Source of the DNA: an uncultured Acholeplasmatales bacterium
GTDB lineage: Bacteria; Bacillota_I; Bacilli_A; Acholeplasmatales; Anaeroplasmataceae
Length of the DNA: 64,000 nt
Direction: 5' to 3'
Assembly: GCA_944324705.1 (NCBI GenBank)
Contig: CALUXI010000004.1
Span: 1 to 64,000 of the forward strand
The notes under the pieces are model-generated. The model made no database searches and was not told the origin of the DNA. It saw only the letters and a program-made list of their open reading frames with translations. The stretch's first letter is position 1, and each line of letters begins with the position of its first letter. Shown here piece after piece: positions 46,200-55,784 of this stretch. The position numbers and the translations under genes were made by a program.

Positions 46200-47030
46200 C
46201 TAGAAACGTGTAACTTCTAAACTTGTTGCTAGTTTTTCTACTTCACCATCAACTTGTAAAATATCATAGTTCGGTTTGGCAATAAAATTCTTGCCAGTAA
46301 TAAATTTAACATATTTTTTAGCTATTGTATGTTTACCTAAAAATATTAATGGGAAAATGCATAATAATTTCTTAAATCCAACTTTGTGAACAACAACAAA
46401 TTCTAATTTGTCATCTAAACGACATGAATTAGGACTAACCTTCATCCCACCACCAAAGTATTTACCATTTTGAATAACAAAAAACCAAACTTTAGCAAAA
46501 TTATATTCTTTGCCATCAATTGTAATATTTAAATCAAAAGGTTTAAAATTAAAGAAAGCTTTAAAAGCAATTTTGAAATAAGACTCTTTTTTACCTATTA
46601 GATAATTTTGCATCTGCTTTTCACATGTTAAAGCATCAATACCAACACCTAAACCATTTAAAAAGAATTCTTCCTTACCATTAATTTTTACAATTGGTAA
46701 ATTTTTAACTAATTCGGTGATTTCAAAAAACTTACCTTTATGATCGCGGGCAAAATCATTCCCACGACCACAACGATACATATATATTTTATTGTTTAAT
46801 GTTTGAAATTGTTTTGTATTAACAACTCGGTGTAATGTTCCATCCCCACCAGCTATTACAATTAAATCATCTTCTTTAACATTACTTCTAATCGTATCAT
46901 AATCAGTTAAGGTAAGTAAATTAACTAATTCACATCGATTACCCTTTTTCTCTAATTTTTTGGCAAATTCGACTATTTGTTTAGCAGTTTTACCAGAATT
47001 AGACTTTGGATTATAAAGAATATAATACAT
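46200..47030 (-). CDS. Diacylglycerol kinase family lipid kinase (DagK/YegS-like)
   Basis: The 276-residue protein has the DAGK catalytic domain opening YILYNPKSNSGKTAKQIVEF, the nucleotide loop VIAGGDGTLHRVVN, and the YegS/DagK C-terminal domain (FFLNGLGVGIDALTC, YFGGGMKVSPNSCRLDD). It phosphorylates diacylglycerol or a similar lipid to recycle it. Specific substrate unknown. Its nearest neighbour upstream is the P-type ATPase gene, 18 nt away. Confidence 0.9.
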   Translation of the reverse strand: MYYILYNPKSNSGKTAKQIVEFAKKLEKKGNRCELVNLLTLTDYDTIRSNVKEDDLIVIAGGDGTLHRVVNTKQFQTLNNKIYMYRCGRGNDFARDHKGKFFEITELVKNLPIVKINGKEEFFLNGLGVGIDALTCEKQMQNYLIGKKESYFKIAFKAFFNFKPFDLNITIDGKEYNFAKVWFFVIQNGKYFGGGMKVSPNSCRLDDKLEFVVVHKVGFKKLLCIFPLIFLGKHTIAKKYVKFITGKNFIAKPNYDILQVDGEVEKLATSLEVTRF

Positions 47031-47047
47031 TTTATCGCCCCAAATAA

Positions 47048-49672
47048 CTATTTTTTAGATATTTTTCTTCTAATTAGTTTATAAATCTCCATAAATAAAA
47101 TTACAGATATTGCTAAACCAAATACAGTTCCTAATTGAGCTATATTTAATGGTTCTAATTGGAATACTACATTATTTAAACCTGGAATATATAATACAGC
47201 AAATTGTAAAGCCATACCAATTATAAACGCAATATTTAAAGTTTTATTATTAAATGTAGCTTTACTGAAGATACTATTTTCAGATTTAACATTATAAGCA
47301 TGGAATAATTCAGCAGTAGCTAAAGTCATGAATGCCATAGTATGACCTAATGCTTCACCACCAAAACAGAATTCACCAATTAAGAAAGCAGCCAATGTAA
47401 TTAAACCAATATAAATACCTTCACATGCTATATTTATAGAAACGTGACCTGCAAAGAAACTTTCTCTTTTTGCTCGAGGCTTCTCAAGCATTACACTATC
47501 TTCTGGATCTTCCATACCAAGACCAAAAGCAGGAAGACTATCAGTAATTAAGTTAACCCATAATAATTGTACCGCTAAAAGTGGTGTACCAATAGGTGTA
47601 AATAAACCAATAACTGTAGCTAAGAAAATAGTAATTACTTCACCAATATTGCTTGATAATAAGAATCTAATACATTTTTTAATATTAGAATAAATACCTC
47701 TACCTTGTTTTACTGCTTCAACAATGGTTGAAAAATTATCATCTGTTAATATCATGTCAGCAGCTTGTTTAGATACATCAGTACCAGTAATACCCATTGC
47801 ACAACCAATATCGGCACGTTTTAAGGCTGGAGCATCATTAACACCATCACCTGTCATGGCAACTACCATATCATTCTTTTGCCATGCATCTACAATTCTA
47901 ACTTTATCCTTAGGTGCAACACGAGCAAATACACGATAATCATCAATAGTTTTAGCTAAAGTTTCATCATCAATTTTATCTAATTCTTGACTTACAATTG
48001 CTTTTTTACCATCTTCTAAGATACCTAAATCACGAGCTATAGCTTGTGCTGTAGTAATATGATCACCTGTAATCATAACTGTTTTAATACCAGCACGTTT
48101 TGCAATAGCAATACTATCTTTAACTTCTGGTCTAGCTGGGTCAATCATACCAACCAAACCAATAAATTCCATATCTTTTTCTAAATCTTCTTTATTAGGT
48201 AATTTATCAAATACTTTAACTGCTAAAGCTAAAACTCTTAAAGCACTATTAGCCATTTCTTCATTCATGTTTCTAGCCTTAGTTAATTCTTCTTTACTAT
48301 TAGTAGATAGGCCAATTACGATATCTGGTCCACCTTTAGTAATAGCAACAAACTTACCATCTTCTTCAATAACTGTTGTCATCATTTTTCTTTCACTATC
48401 AAAAGGTAAGTCTAAAACTCTCTTTATCTTAGAAATATCAGTTCCTACGTTATTATTAACATCAAGTAAAGCTAATTCAGTCGGATCCCCAATTCGTTTG
48501 TCACCTTCAATTTTAGCATCACAACAAATTGCAAAGTAAGCAAGCATTTTAGCTTCTTCTGGCTTAATATCCTTAACTTCTTTTAACTCATTTTGGTATA
48601 ATTTAACAACTGTCATCTTATTTTGAGTTAAAGTACCAGTTTTATCAGAACAAATAACATTAGTTGAACCTAAAGTTTCAACCGCAGGTAATTTTTTAAC
48701 AATGGCATTATGTTTAACCATTTTTTGTACACCAATTGACAAAACAATTGTTACAACAGCTGCTAAACCTTCAGGAATTGCCGCTACTGCTAAGGCAACA
48801 GCTTCTTTAAAACTTTCAAGCCAAATATCAGCTACACTTTCAAAACTTTCAGGATGAACATAACCACCTACAACTTCAAGAACAAATACAACCGCACAAA
48901 TGATTAAGCATAACATACCAATCATTTTACCAACTACTGCTAATTTATTTTGAAGTGGGGTAGCTTCCTTCTTACTTGTTTGAAGCATTGAAGCAATCTT
49001 ACCAATTTCAGTTTGCATACCTGTAGCTATAACAATAGCTTTAGCTTTACCATTAGTAGCAAAGGTAGATGAAAATAATCTATTCTTTTGATCACCCAAA
49101 GGTAAATCTCCATCTGGTAATTCTTTATTATGTTTACTTACTGGTAAACTTTCACCAGTTAAACTTGATTCATCAACTTTTAATTCAGTAGCATCAATAA
49201 TTCGACAATCAGCAGGAATAAAATCCCCAGCTTCAACATAAACTATATCTCCTACAACGACATCACGACTAGGAATTACTTCTATTTTACCATTACGTAA
49301 AACTCTACAATTAGGTTGACTCATTTTCTTTAATGCTTCAAGTGATTTTTCTGCTTTATTTTCTTGGAATACACCTAAAATTGCATTTAAGATAACAACT
49401 ACTAAAATAATAATTGTCTCAATCCATTCTGTAGGTTCAATATGACCTTTGTTTACCGCAGCTTCTACAATAATTGGAACAATGGCTGCAATAATTAAAA
49501 TGATAATTAAAACATCTTTAAATTGTTCTAAAAACTTCAATATTAATGGTTGTTTTTTCCCTTCTTCTAGTTCATTAACCCCATTTTTTTCTCTACTTTT
49601 TAGAACTTGTTCTTCGTTTAACCCTGATGCTGGGTCAACTTCGTGTTGTTTTAGTACTTCTTCTAATTTCAT
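47048..49672 (-). CDS. P2-type cation-transporting ATPase (Ca2+/Mn2+ class)
   Basis: The 874-residue pump has an N-terminal cation-ATPase domain (EVDPASGLNEEQV), the A-domain TGES, the M4 ion motif AAIPEGLAAVV, phosphorylation site SDKTGTLTQN, MITGDH, and the hinge MTGDGVNDAPALKRADIG. M6 has NLITDSLPAFGLGMEDPED, with the Asn and Asp residues of P2A pumps. Sequence alone says calcium-type. The yybP-ykoY riboswitch in its leader responds to Mn2+, and such pumps in Bacillota (for example YoaB) can export manganese, so Mn2+ efflux is the better guess. Ten membrane helices are expected. Confidence 0.92.
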   Translation of the reverse strand: MKLEEVLKQHEVDPASGLNEEQVLKSREKNGVNELEEGKKQPLILKFLEQFKDVLIIILIIAAIVPIIVEAAVNKGHIEPTEWIETIIILVVVILNAILGVFQENKAEKSLEALKKMSQPNCRVLRNGKIEVIPSRDVVVGDIVYVEAGDFIPADCRIIDATELKVDESSLTGESLPVSKHNKELPDGDLPLGDQKNRLFSSTFATNGKAKAIVIATGMQTEIGKIASMLQTSKKEATPLQNKLAVVGKMIGMLCLIICAVVFVLEVVGGYVHPESFESVADIWLESFKEAVALAVAAIPEGLAAVVTIVLSIGVQKMVKHNAIVKKLPAVETLGSTNVICSDKTGTLTQNKMTVVKLYQNELKEVKDIKPEEAKMLAYFAICCDAKIEGDKRIGDPTELALLDVNNNVGTDISKIKRVLDLPFDSERKMMTTVIEEDGKFVAITKGGPDIVIGLSTNSKEELTKARNMNEEMANSALRVLALAVKVFDKLPNKEDLEKDMEFIGLVGMIDPARPEVKDSIAIAKRAGIKTVMITGDHITTAQAIARDLGILEDGKKAIVSQELDKIDDETLAKTIDDYRVFARVAPKDKVRIVDAWQKNDMVVAMTGDGVNDAPALKRADIGCAMGITGTDVSKQAADMILTDDNFSTIVEAVKQGRGIYSNIKKCIRFLLSSNIGEVITIFLATVIGLFTPIGTPLLAVQLLWVNLITDSLPAFGLGMEDPEDSVMLEKPRAKRESFFAGHVSINIACEGIYIGLITLAAFLIGEFCFGGEALGHTMAFMTLATAELFHAYNVKSENSIFSKATFNNKTLNIAFIIGMALQFAVLYIPGLNNVVFQLEPLNIAQLGTVFGLAISVILFMEIYKLIRRKISKK

Positions 49673-49695
49673 TTTTCCTCCTTATTTATTTAAAA

Positions 49696-49817
49696 AAGAC
49701 CTTTATTCCACATAACAGAATAAAGGTCTTGCACATCATGATAGATTATTATATCCGGATTATAAAATCGGTATGTCGAATATAATTAACTTAAATAAGT
49801 CTGCTACTCCCCTTTAA
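49696..49817 (-). promoter_or_regulatory. yybP-ykoY (Mn2+) riboswitch with terminator
   Basis: The minus-strand leader of the ATPase gene reads TTAAAGGGGAGTAGC at 49803-49817, the hallmark of the yybP-ykoY aptamer, and closes about 70 nt later with GCAAGACCTTT, the family's usual 3' side (AAAGG pairs with CCTTT as P1). The same AAGACCTTTATTC (49718-49730) can instead pair with GAATAAAGGTCTT (49696-49708), a 13-bp stem followed by a T-run. Ligand binding would hold P1 and prevent the terminator, so metal turns the pump on. The first A-strand is repeated upstream at 49821-49831. The rest of the 49,818-49,885 gap carries the promoter. Confidence 0.8.
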
Positions 49818-49885
49818 TTAAATAAAGGTCTATTCAGTTTAGTTGTAAAACAACGGGAATATTATATTTAATTTTATAGTTAAAG

Positions 49886-50956
49886 TCAAGATTTTTTAAA
49901 GTTTTTAAGCGGTAAAGCATAAGCATAAACTAAATCAGATTCATTTAAGTTAGCTAATTTAGCTAAAATATCAAAGTAATATAATACTTGCTCATTACCG
50001 TTAGCTCTTTTAATAAATTTATTTAAAGTTTCATTAAAATAAGGATGACTTAAATCACATAAATAAATTCTATCATTATATAAGTCTAAATTTTTACGCA
50101 TAAATCTATAACAAGCTTTAATAATATTACTACGTCTAACTTTATTAACTTCCTTAGAACTAATAATATTATATAACTTAGTTAATTGTAAATATATAAC
50201 ATCATCTTTTAAGTTTTTATCAATTTCTATTTTATTAAAACTATTAATTTTAATAATTAAGTTATAACGATATACAAAACGATTTCTTACTTCTTTATTA
50301 AAATGTTTTTCTAAATAATCATTATATATTTTTCCTAAATCAACTAAAAAATCTGAATATGGATATTTTTTTAATAAATTATTTAATAACAATATAATAT
50401 GTTCATTACCAATATTTAAATTAGAAATATTTAATAAACTCTTAAGTAAACTATTTGTTTCTTCATAATATGCATTAACAAGTGGTAATAATAATACTTC
50501 TTTTTCAACTATTTCTTTATCTTTACATATTAAATAATTAAACTTAGCATTAGTTATACTATTTTTATCTAATATACAATAAGCTGCCTCTTTTGATCTA
50601 GTATTACGATTTGCCGGATGTCCTACTACATCATTTCTTATATGTTTAAGGTTTCTTAAATCTTTATTTTGGTTAATATTAATAAACTTTTTTGATCCAC
50701 TTACTAAATATGCTAATTCATATAAACCATCAATAGAAACAAATAAAGATTGTAATAAACCATATAAGTGCATTAACTTTTCTGATATATCTTTATTTTT
50801 ATTTAAGGTAGCCGAAAAGAATTTTTGTACTTCATTAGTAACCTCTAAAGCACAAAGTGCACCAACTACTGCATAATCCTTCTTATTATAATAAGCTTTA
50901 ATATTAAATTTTTCTATTAAATATTCGTTTTCTTCTACTAATTTTTCTAATTCCAT
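49886..50956 (-). CDS. Hypothetical helical protein with a HEPN-like RxxxxxH motif
   Basis: I do not recognise the family. The 356-residue protein is mostly alpha-helical, with a RNDVVGHP segment near residue 107 that matches the Rx4-6H motif of HEPN ribonuclease or nucleotidyltransferase-partner domains, preceded by helices with LYGLLQSLFVSIDGLYEL. The rest (from about 170) is a long helical region rich in Leu, Asn and Lys without repeats that I can define. It starts 3 nt after the pyk stop, so it belongs to the pyk transcript. The HEPN assignment is only suggestive. Confidence 0.5.
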   Translation of the reverse strand: MELEKLVEENEYLIEKFNIKAYYNKKDYAVVGALCALEVTNEVQKFFSATLNKNKDISEKLMHLYGLLQSLFVSIDGLYELAYLVSGSKKFININQNKDLRNLKHIRNDVVGHPANRNTRSKEAAYCILDKNSITNAKFNYLICKDKEIVEKEVLLLPLVNAYYEETNSLLKSLLNISNLNIGNEHIILLLNNLLKKYPYSDFLVDLGKIYNDYLEKHFNKEVRNRFVYRYNLIIKINSFNKIEIDKNLKDDVIYLQLTKLYNIISSKEVNKVRRSNIIKACYRFMRKNLDLYNDRIYLCDLSHPYFNETLNKFIKRANGNEQVLYYFDILAKLANLNESDLVYAYALPLKNFKKS

Positions 50957-50958
50957 AA

Positions 50959-52377
50959 TTAAATTATATGTAATTTAAATGTATCAGTTCCGTAATCACC
51001 AATACGTGAACCACCAGTTACAATTACTTTATCGCCTGTTTTTACTAAACCTGTACTCTTAGCCTTTTCAATAGCATATTTAAATAAATCATCTGTGTTA
51101 TTCTTTTCTTCACCATAAATAGGATATACATTCCAAGCTAAATTTAATTGACGACATGCCTTTTCGTTTACACAAATCGCTATAATAGGGCAATTAGGAC
51201 GATAAGCAGCTAAATTAAAAGCAGTAATACCATTAATAGTCACACAAATGATTGCTTTAGCATCAATTTGATAAGCACTATTAACAGCAGCATTACAAAT
51301 AGCACTATTAAAACTATCTCCTAAATCTAAACTATTAATATGATATCTACGTTCCCAATTAATATTACTTTCTGTAGCTTCTGCAATATCTGCCATAGCT
51401 GTAACAGCTTCAATAGGATATTTACCAGCTGCAGATTCACCTGATAACATAATTGCTGTAGTTCTATCATAAATTGCATTTGCAACATCACTAACTTCAG
51501 CACGAGTAGGACGTGGATTTTGTTGCATTGAATCTAACATTTGTGTTGCAGTTACAACAATTTTACCTGCTCTAAAACACTTAGAAATAATTTCTTTTTG
51601 AATTCCTGGTAAAATCTTAAATGGCACTTCTACTCCCATGTCACCACGGGCTACCATTACACCATCAGAAGCTTCAATAATTTCATCCATCTTCTCTATA
51701 CCTTCCGTATTTTCAATTTTAGAAATTATTTTAATTTTCTTTGATGTATCATATTTATCTAATAATTCTCTTAAGGCATAAACATCTTCTTTACGACGAA
51801 CAAAAGATGCTGCTATATAATCTACACATTGTTCAATTCCAAAAATAATATCACTTCTATCTACTTCACTAATATATGGCATATCAATAATTACATTAGG
51901 AATATTAATAGATTTATGATTTGATAAATTACCATCATTTAATACTTCGGTAACTATATTTCTACCATCTACTTTAGTTACTTTAAAACTAACTTTACCA
52001 TCATCAGCTAAAATCTTATCTCCAGGTTTAACAAAATCAGCTAAATTAGGATAAGTTAAACCACAAATAGTTTCATCACCTAATAAATCTTTATCAGGAC
52101 TAAATGTAAAAGCATCTCCTGTTTTTAAACTAATTTTACCATTTTTAAAGTCTCTAATTCTAATTTCTGGACCTTTTGTATCTAATAAGATTGGTAATGG
52201 AATGCCTAATTCTTCTCTAATTCTTTTAACTCTATCCATTCTAACTTTTTGTTCTTCATGTGTTCCATGGGAAAAATTTAATCTCGCACAATCTAAACCT
52301 TTTTGAATCATTGTCTTTAATGTCACATCATCATCACATGCCGGACCTAGTGTACAAATAATTTTTGTTTTACGCAT
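50959..52377 (-). CDS. pyk: Pyruvate kinase
   Basis: The 472-residue enzyme opens with TKIICTLGPACDD and has LNFSHGTHEE, LDTKGPEIRI, MVARGDMGVEVPF, ATQMLDSM, and a C-terminal domain ending VTGGSRIGDYGTDTFKLH. The extra phosphohistidine-like domain of many Bacillota enzymes is absent. It makes pyruvate and ATP at the end of glycolysis. A ribosome-binding site AGGTG precedes the start. Confidence 0.97.
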   Translation of the reverse strand: MRKTKIICTLGPACDDDVTLKTMIQKGLDCARLNFSHGTHEEQKVRMDRVKRIREELGIPLPILLDTKGPEIRIRDFKNGKISLKTGDAFTFSPDKDLLGDETICGLTYPNLADFVKPGDKILADDGKVSFKVTKVDGRNIVTEVLNDGNLSNHKSINIPNVIIDMPYISEVDRSDIIFGIEQCVDYIAASFVRRKEDVYALRELLDKYDTSKKIKIISKIENTEGIEKMDEIIEASDGVMVARGDMGVEVPFKILPGIQKEIISKCFRAGKIVVTATQMLDSMQQNPRPTRAEVSDVANAIYDRTTAIMLSGESAAGKYPIEAVTAMADIAEATESNINWERRYHINSLDLGDSFNSAICNAAVNSAYQIDAKAIICVTINGITAFNLAAYRPNCPIIAICVNEKACRQLNLAWNVYPIYGEEKNNTDDLFKYAIEKAKSTGLVKTGDKVIVTGGSRIGDYGTDTFKLHII

Positions 52378-52433
52378 ATTAACACCTCAAATTTTGCATT
52401 ATTTACATACATATGATACTACAAATCATAGAT

Positions 52434-52454
52434 AAAAAAAAGGCTAAAATAGCC
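52434..52454 (-). terminator. Minus-strand terminator upstream of pyk
   Basis: GGCTA (52442-52446) pairs with TAGCC (52450-52454), followed on the minus strand by eight T. It would end transcripts arriving from the ABC transporter side before pyk. Confidence 0.6.
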
Positions 52455-52526
52455 CTTTATTTAAAATTATAACAAGTTGTCAATTTTTATTTAAAAACGT
52501 TTTTAAATATGATATAATTCTCATAT

Positions 52527-52601
52527 GCCGCAATAGCACAGTGGTAGTGCAACGCTCTCGTAAAGCGGAGGTCGTAGGTTCAAATCCTATTTGCGGCACC
52601 A
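52527..52601 (+). tRNA. tRNA-Thr(CGU), CCA encoded
   Basis: The full cloverleaf is readable: acceptor GCCGCAA with TTGCGGC, D-loop AGCACAGTGGTAGTGC, anticodon loop CTCGTAA giving CGU (codon ACG), variable loop, T-arm GTAGGTTCAAATCCTAT, discriminator A and encoded CCA (52599-52601). An extended -10 box TGATATAAT lies just upstream. It is the only stable RNA gene I can find and it runs opposite to its neighbours. Confidence 0.95.
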
Positions 52602-52615
52602 CTATAACTATCTAT

Positions 52616-52665
52616 GTCCGATACACTTTTAGTAAGTTCTATTGCGTACGGACTTTTTTATTTTT
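52616..52665 (+). terminator. Terminator after tRNA-Thr
   Basis: GTCCG-A-TAC (52616-52624) pairs with GTACGGAC (52645-52652) with one bulged A, followed by TTTTTTATTTTT. The convergent ABC transporter gene ends at 52671. Confidence 0.75.
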
Positions 52666-52670
52666 AAAAA

Positions 52671-54743
52671 TTATCTATCATATATTATATTTATAGTTTT
52701 CTTCTTAATAAAAATTATATTTAAAATTATAAAACAAATAATAAAACACGCTAATAATATTCCAAAAGTTGTAAAAACAGCTAAAATATCAAATCTTATC
52801 AATTCAATATAAGAATGAACAAATAAAATTTCTAATATAATATTATTTAAAGGTTTTATTACAAACAATTCTACTATACTACCTAAACATAAAGCTAATA
52901 AAGTTACTGTTAACAAAGGAGTGAAATATACAAAGATTAATTTCATTTTGCTTGATCCTAATGATAAAACAAATCCCATATCTTTTTTATAATTTCTATA
53001 AAATGAATAAAATATAAAAATTACCATTAAAATCACTACAAATATAACTATTGGATAAATAACTAATAAAGTATTGCCAACTGTTTGTTTATGAAAACTT
53101 AATATTTTACTAATATCATTTGCTAATGGTGAGTCAATATTATATTTTTCATTGCCTAAATTATCCCTATTTTTAGTAATAAATTCAATTGTATCATCAT
53201 TTATTTTATATTCTTTTCCTATAAAAGTAGCATTATTAAATAATGTGTATGAATATTTAGCTACAATATTAGCAAATACATTTTCACTAAAAAAGGTAGT
53301 ACTATCATTTGAAAATTCTACAATTTTATAATTATCATCAAAAACTTTAACTATGTCACCGCTAGAAAATTCATTTTTTGTAAAATCTGGCATTATAATT
53401 TCATCATCTTTTAAATTTAAATCATAATATATTCTTTCAGATATAATGTAATTATCTGTACACGGTTGATAATTGCTATTTATAAAATAAGCACCATAAT
53501 AATCTTTCATAGTTTCTTCATCATTTAAAAGCAAAAAAGATTTAGCATTTAAATATAAAGAATTGTTAAATGTATACGACATAGATACACTATTAGAATC
53601 ATAATGTTTATAGTTATATATTTTAGTGATTGTAAATGTTATCCCTGCTAATTTAATTTGATAATCATCAATTAGACCATCAGCTAAAAAAACTTCTTTT
53701 AATCCTTCATCAATATATATTTCATTATCTTTTATTGAATTATCAATAACTATTCCATAACTTAAATCTCTTTTATCTATTTTTGTATAATATATTGTAT
53801 TATCTTCTAAGTCCATTTTATCAGCAAAATCTTTATAATAAAAACTATTATACATCTTATCATATAAAACTACTTTATCTATATCATAAGAACTAAATAA
53901 ATTCTTAATTTGTTTACTTTCACCATTAAAATAAGCAGTAAATAAAAGAATTGAAATAAAAGATATAATCCAAAAAAACAACAAACTAAATAAATATAAC
54001 AATTTACTTTTCTTAATTAGTTTTAAGGAATATTTTAAATAATTTAAAGGATTAATTTTATTATAATTCTTCTTTTTATTTATTACTAAATTATTACTAA
54101 AATCATAATTATTATTAAATAAATCACTTAATAAAATATTATTTTTAATATTTTCTATTAAATAAGAATCGTGACTAACTATTAAAACAAGTCTTTCTTT
54201 ACTTATTTCTTCTAATATTTTAAATACTTCTTTTCTTGTTTCTTCATCTAAATTTGAAGTTGGTTCATCTGCTAGTATTATTTTAGCGTCCTTAATTAAA
54301 GCTATAGCTATGGCTACTCTTTGTTTTTCACCACCAGAAAGTATATTAGGATATTTATTAATTACATTAGCTATACCTAGTTTATTTAATACTTCTATTA
54401 TATCTATATTAGTTTTAGCTATTAATTTAACTAACTCTAAATTATCTTTAATAGTTAAATTATTAATTAAATTACTATCTTGAAAAATAAAACCTATTTC
54501 TTTTCTTAAATTAGCTATATCATTTTCTTTCATTTCTTTATAAGATTTACTATTATAACAAATATCACCATTTGTAGGACTATCTAAATGGCTTATTAGA
54601 TTAAATAAAGTTGTTTTACCTATACCACTTTTACCTTTAATTAAAAATAAACCAACATCAGGTAATTTTAAACTAATATTTTCTAATACTTTTTGATTAT
54701 CATAATACTTAGATACATTCTTTAATTCTAGCAAATAAACCAC
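52671..54743 (-). CDS. ABC transporter, fused ATPase and FtsX-like permease (MacB type)
   Basis: The N-terminal 220 residues form an ABC ATPase of the LolD/MacB type (Walker A GKSGIGKTTLFN, Q-loop FIFQDSNLI, signature LSGGEKQRVAIA, Walker B ILADEPTSNLD, H-loop SHD). The rest is a permease with one helix, a 300-residue extracytoplasmic domain and three helices at the end (FtsX fold). Such fused exporters move peptides, antibiotics or lipoproteins or sense stress. The start may be GTG (54743) or TTG (54734), which has GAGG 8 nt upstream. It follows a secreted protein gene by 11 nt, so the two may form a peptide export or resistance pair. Confidence 0.85.
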   Translation of the reverse strand: MVYLLELKNVSKYYDNQKVLENISLKLPDVGLFLIKGKSGIGKTTLFNLISHLDSPTNGDICYNSKSYKEMKENDIANLRKEIGFIFQDSNLINNLTIKDNLELVKLIAKTNIDIIEVLNKLGIANVINKYPNILSGGEKQRVAIAIALIKDAKIILADEPTSNLDEETRKEVFKILEEISKERLVLIVSHDSYLIENIKNNILLSDLFNNNYDFSNNLVINKKKNYNKINPLNYLKYSLKLIKKSKLLYLFSLLFFWIISFISILLFTAYFNGESKQIKNLFSSYDIDKVVLYDKMYNSFYYKDFADKMDLEDNTIYYTKIDKRDLSYGIVIDNSIKDNEIYIDEGLKEVFLADGLIDDYQIKLAGITFTITKIYNYKHYDSNSVSMSYTFNNSLYLNAKSFLLLNDEETMKDYYGAYFINSNYQPCTDNYIISERIYYDLNLKDDEIIMPDFTKNEFSSGDIVKVFDDNYKIVEFSNDSTTFFSENVFANIVAKYSYTLFNNATFIGKEYKINDDTIEFITKNRDNLGNEKYNIDSPLANDISKILSFHKQTVGNTLLVIYPIVIFVVILMVIFIFYSFYRNYKKDMGFVLSLGSSKMKLIFVYFTPLLTVTLLALCLGSIVELFVIKPLNNIILEILFVHSYIELIRFDILAVFTTFGILLACFIICFIILNIIFIKKKTINIIYDR

Positions 54744-54754
54744 CTCTATTCACT

Positions 54755-55636
54755 TTAGGCTATTGTCATCATACCACTTGAAATCATAATTTCGTCAAAA
54801 TCGTGTGAATTCGCCCAATCATAATCAATATATAATTGTGTCCCATAACAATATACACATAAAGGAAAACCACCATTATCACTTTTAGGTCTACGATATA
54901 TAAAAGCTATTCCATCTTTCATTTCTTGTTGAAAAGTCTTATAAGAGTCTTCATTATGTCTAACTGTCCCATTTTCTAATAACATTAAACCTTCTAATAT
55001 GACACCACCGCCTAAAAAGCCAAGTAAATAATCTCCCGCATTAAAATTACTAATTGTGTAACCATCATACGTGAAACAAATATCTATAAATTTATTAGTA
55101 GTATTAGATTTATTAATCATCGTTTTAAAATTTGTTGCATAACTAGTAGAAAAAGTATAATCAATTCCTGCTTCTAAATCAGAACCACTAAAACCCAAAT
55201 TTAAATTTAACGCATTATTATATTCTTTTTCTGGCAACTGCGTGTTTGGCGAATAACTTATTAATTCTAAATTGCCTACATCATATCCATCAATATAACA
55301 TAAAAATTCTATCCCAGCATTAAGCCACACATACTTTAGACCACCCCAAAATTTTTCTTCAGCTGTTTGATATTTTTCAAATAATGATAAACTAGCATCT
55401 GCTCTTACAGCATAATAATTATAATCTTCATCTTGATTATACTCTTCATTCAACTTATAGTTTGAAACTTGAAAATTTAGAGTCCCATATTTTCCACTTG
55501 AATTATATGTTCTTCTATAACCTAGAAGTTGCCAAACATTATCGTTGGCTTTTGCATTTGATGTGACATTAAAAACACAAATAAACATTACTAAAATCAA
55601 TATTCCTTTTATATGTTTTAAACTCATTTCGTTCAC
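54755..55636 (-). CDS. Secreted protein of unknown family
   Basis: The N-terminal hydrophobic segment (ILILVMFICVFNVTSNAKA) is a signal peptide with a likely AKA cleavage. The mature part (about 265 residues) is rich in Tyr, Asn, Gly and Asp, with two or more aromatic-rich beta segments. I recognise no domain. The true start is uncertain. AAAGGAG (55671-55677) lies 40 or more nt before the ATG at 55625-55627, but a perfect hairpin at 55641-55666 lies between; folding it brings a GTG at 55634-55636 to about 8 nt. It is transcribed with the downstream ABC transporter. Confidence 0.6.
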   Translation of the reverse strand: MNEMSLKHIKGILILVMFICVFNVTSNAKANDNVWQLLGYRRTYNSSGKYGTLNFQVSNYKLNEEYNQDEDYNYYAVRADASLSLFEKYQTAEEKFWGGLKYVWLNAGIEFLCYIDGYDVGNLELISYSPNTQLPEKEYNNALNLNLGFSGSDLEAGIDYTFSTSYATNFKTMINKSNTTNKFIDICFTYDGYTISNFNAGDYLLGFLGGGVILEGLMLLENGTVRHNEDSYKTFQQEMKDGIAFIYRRPKSDNGGFPLCVYCYGTQLYIDYDWANSHDFDEIMISSGMMTIA

Positions 55637-55640
55637 ATAC

Positions 55641-55666
55641 AATAAATATGTGGTCACATATTTATT
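55641..55666 (-). promoter_or_regulatory. Perfect hairpin between SD and start codon
   Basis: AATAAATATGTG (55641-55652) and its exact complement CACATATTTATT (55655-55666) leave a 2-nt gap. The Shine-Dalgarno-like GGAAAGGAG lies just upstream (minus strand) and the start just downstream. It may hold the site open, act as a temperature- or protein-sensitive switch, or be a dimer-binding operator in DNA. Confidence 0.5.
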
Positions 55667-55744
55667 AATTCTCCTTTCCACAAATTTAATAGTTAGTCAC
55701 TTCAATTTCATTATATAATCTTAAATATATATTTTCAAGCATAT

Positions 55745-55773
55745 AACAAAAAAGACCAGTTTTAAACTGATCT
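55745..55773 (-). terminator. Terminator of trxA
   Basis: AGACCAGTTT (55753-55762) pairs with AAACTGATCT (55764-55773) with one mismatch, followed by TTTTTTG on the minus strand. Confidence 0.75.
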
Positions 55774-55784
55774 AAACATTCTAA

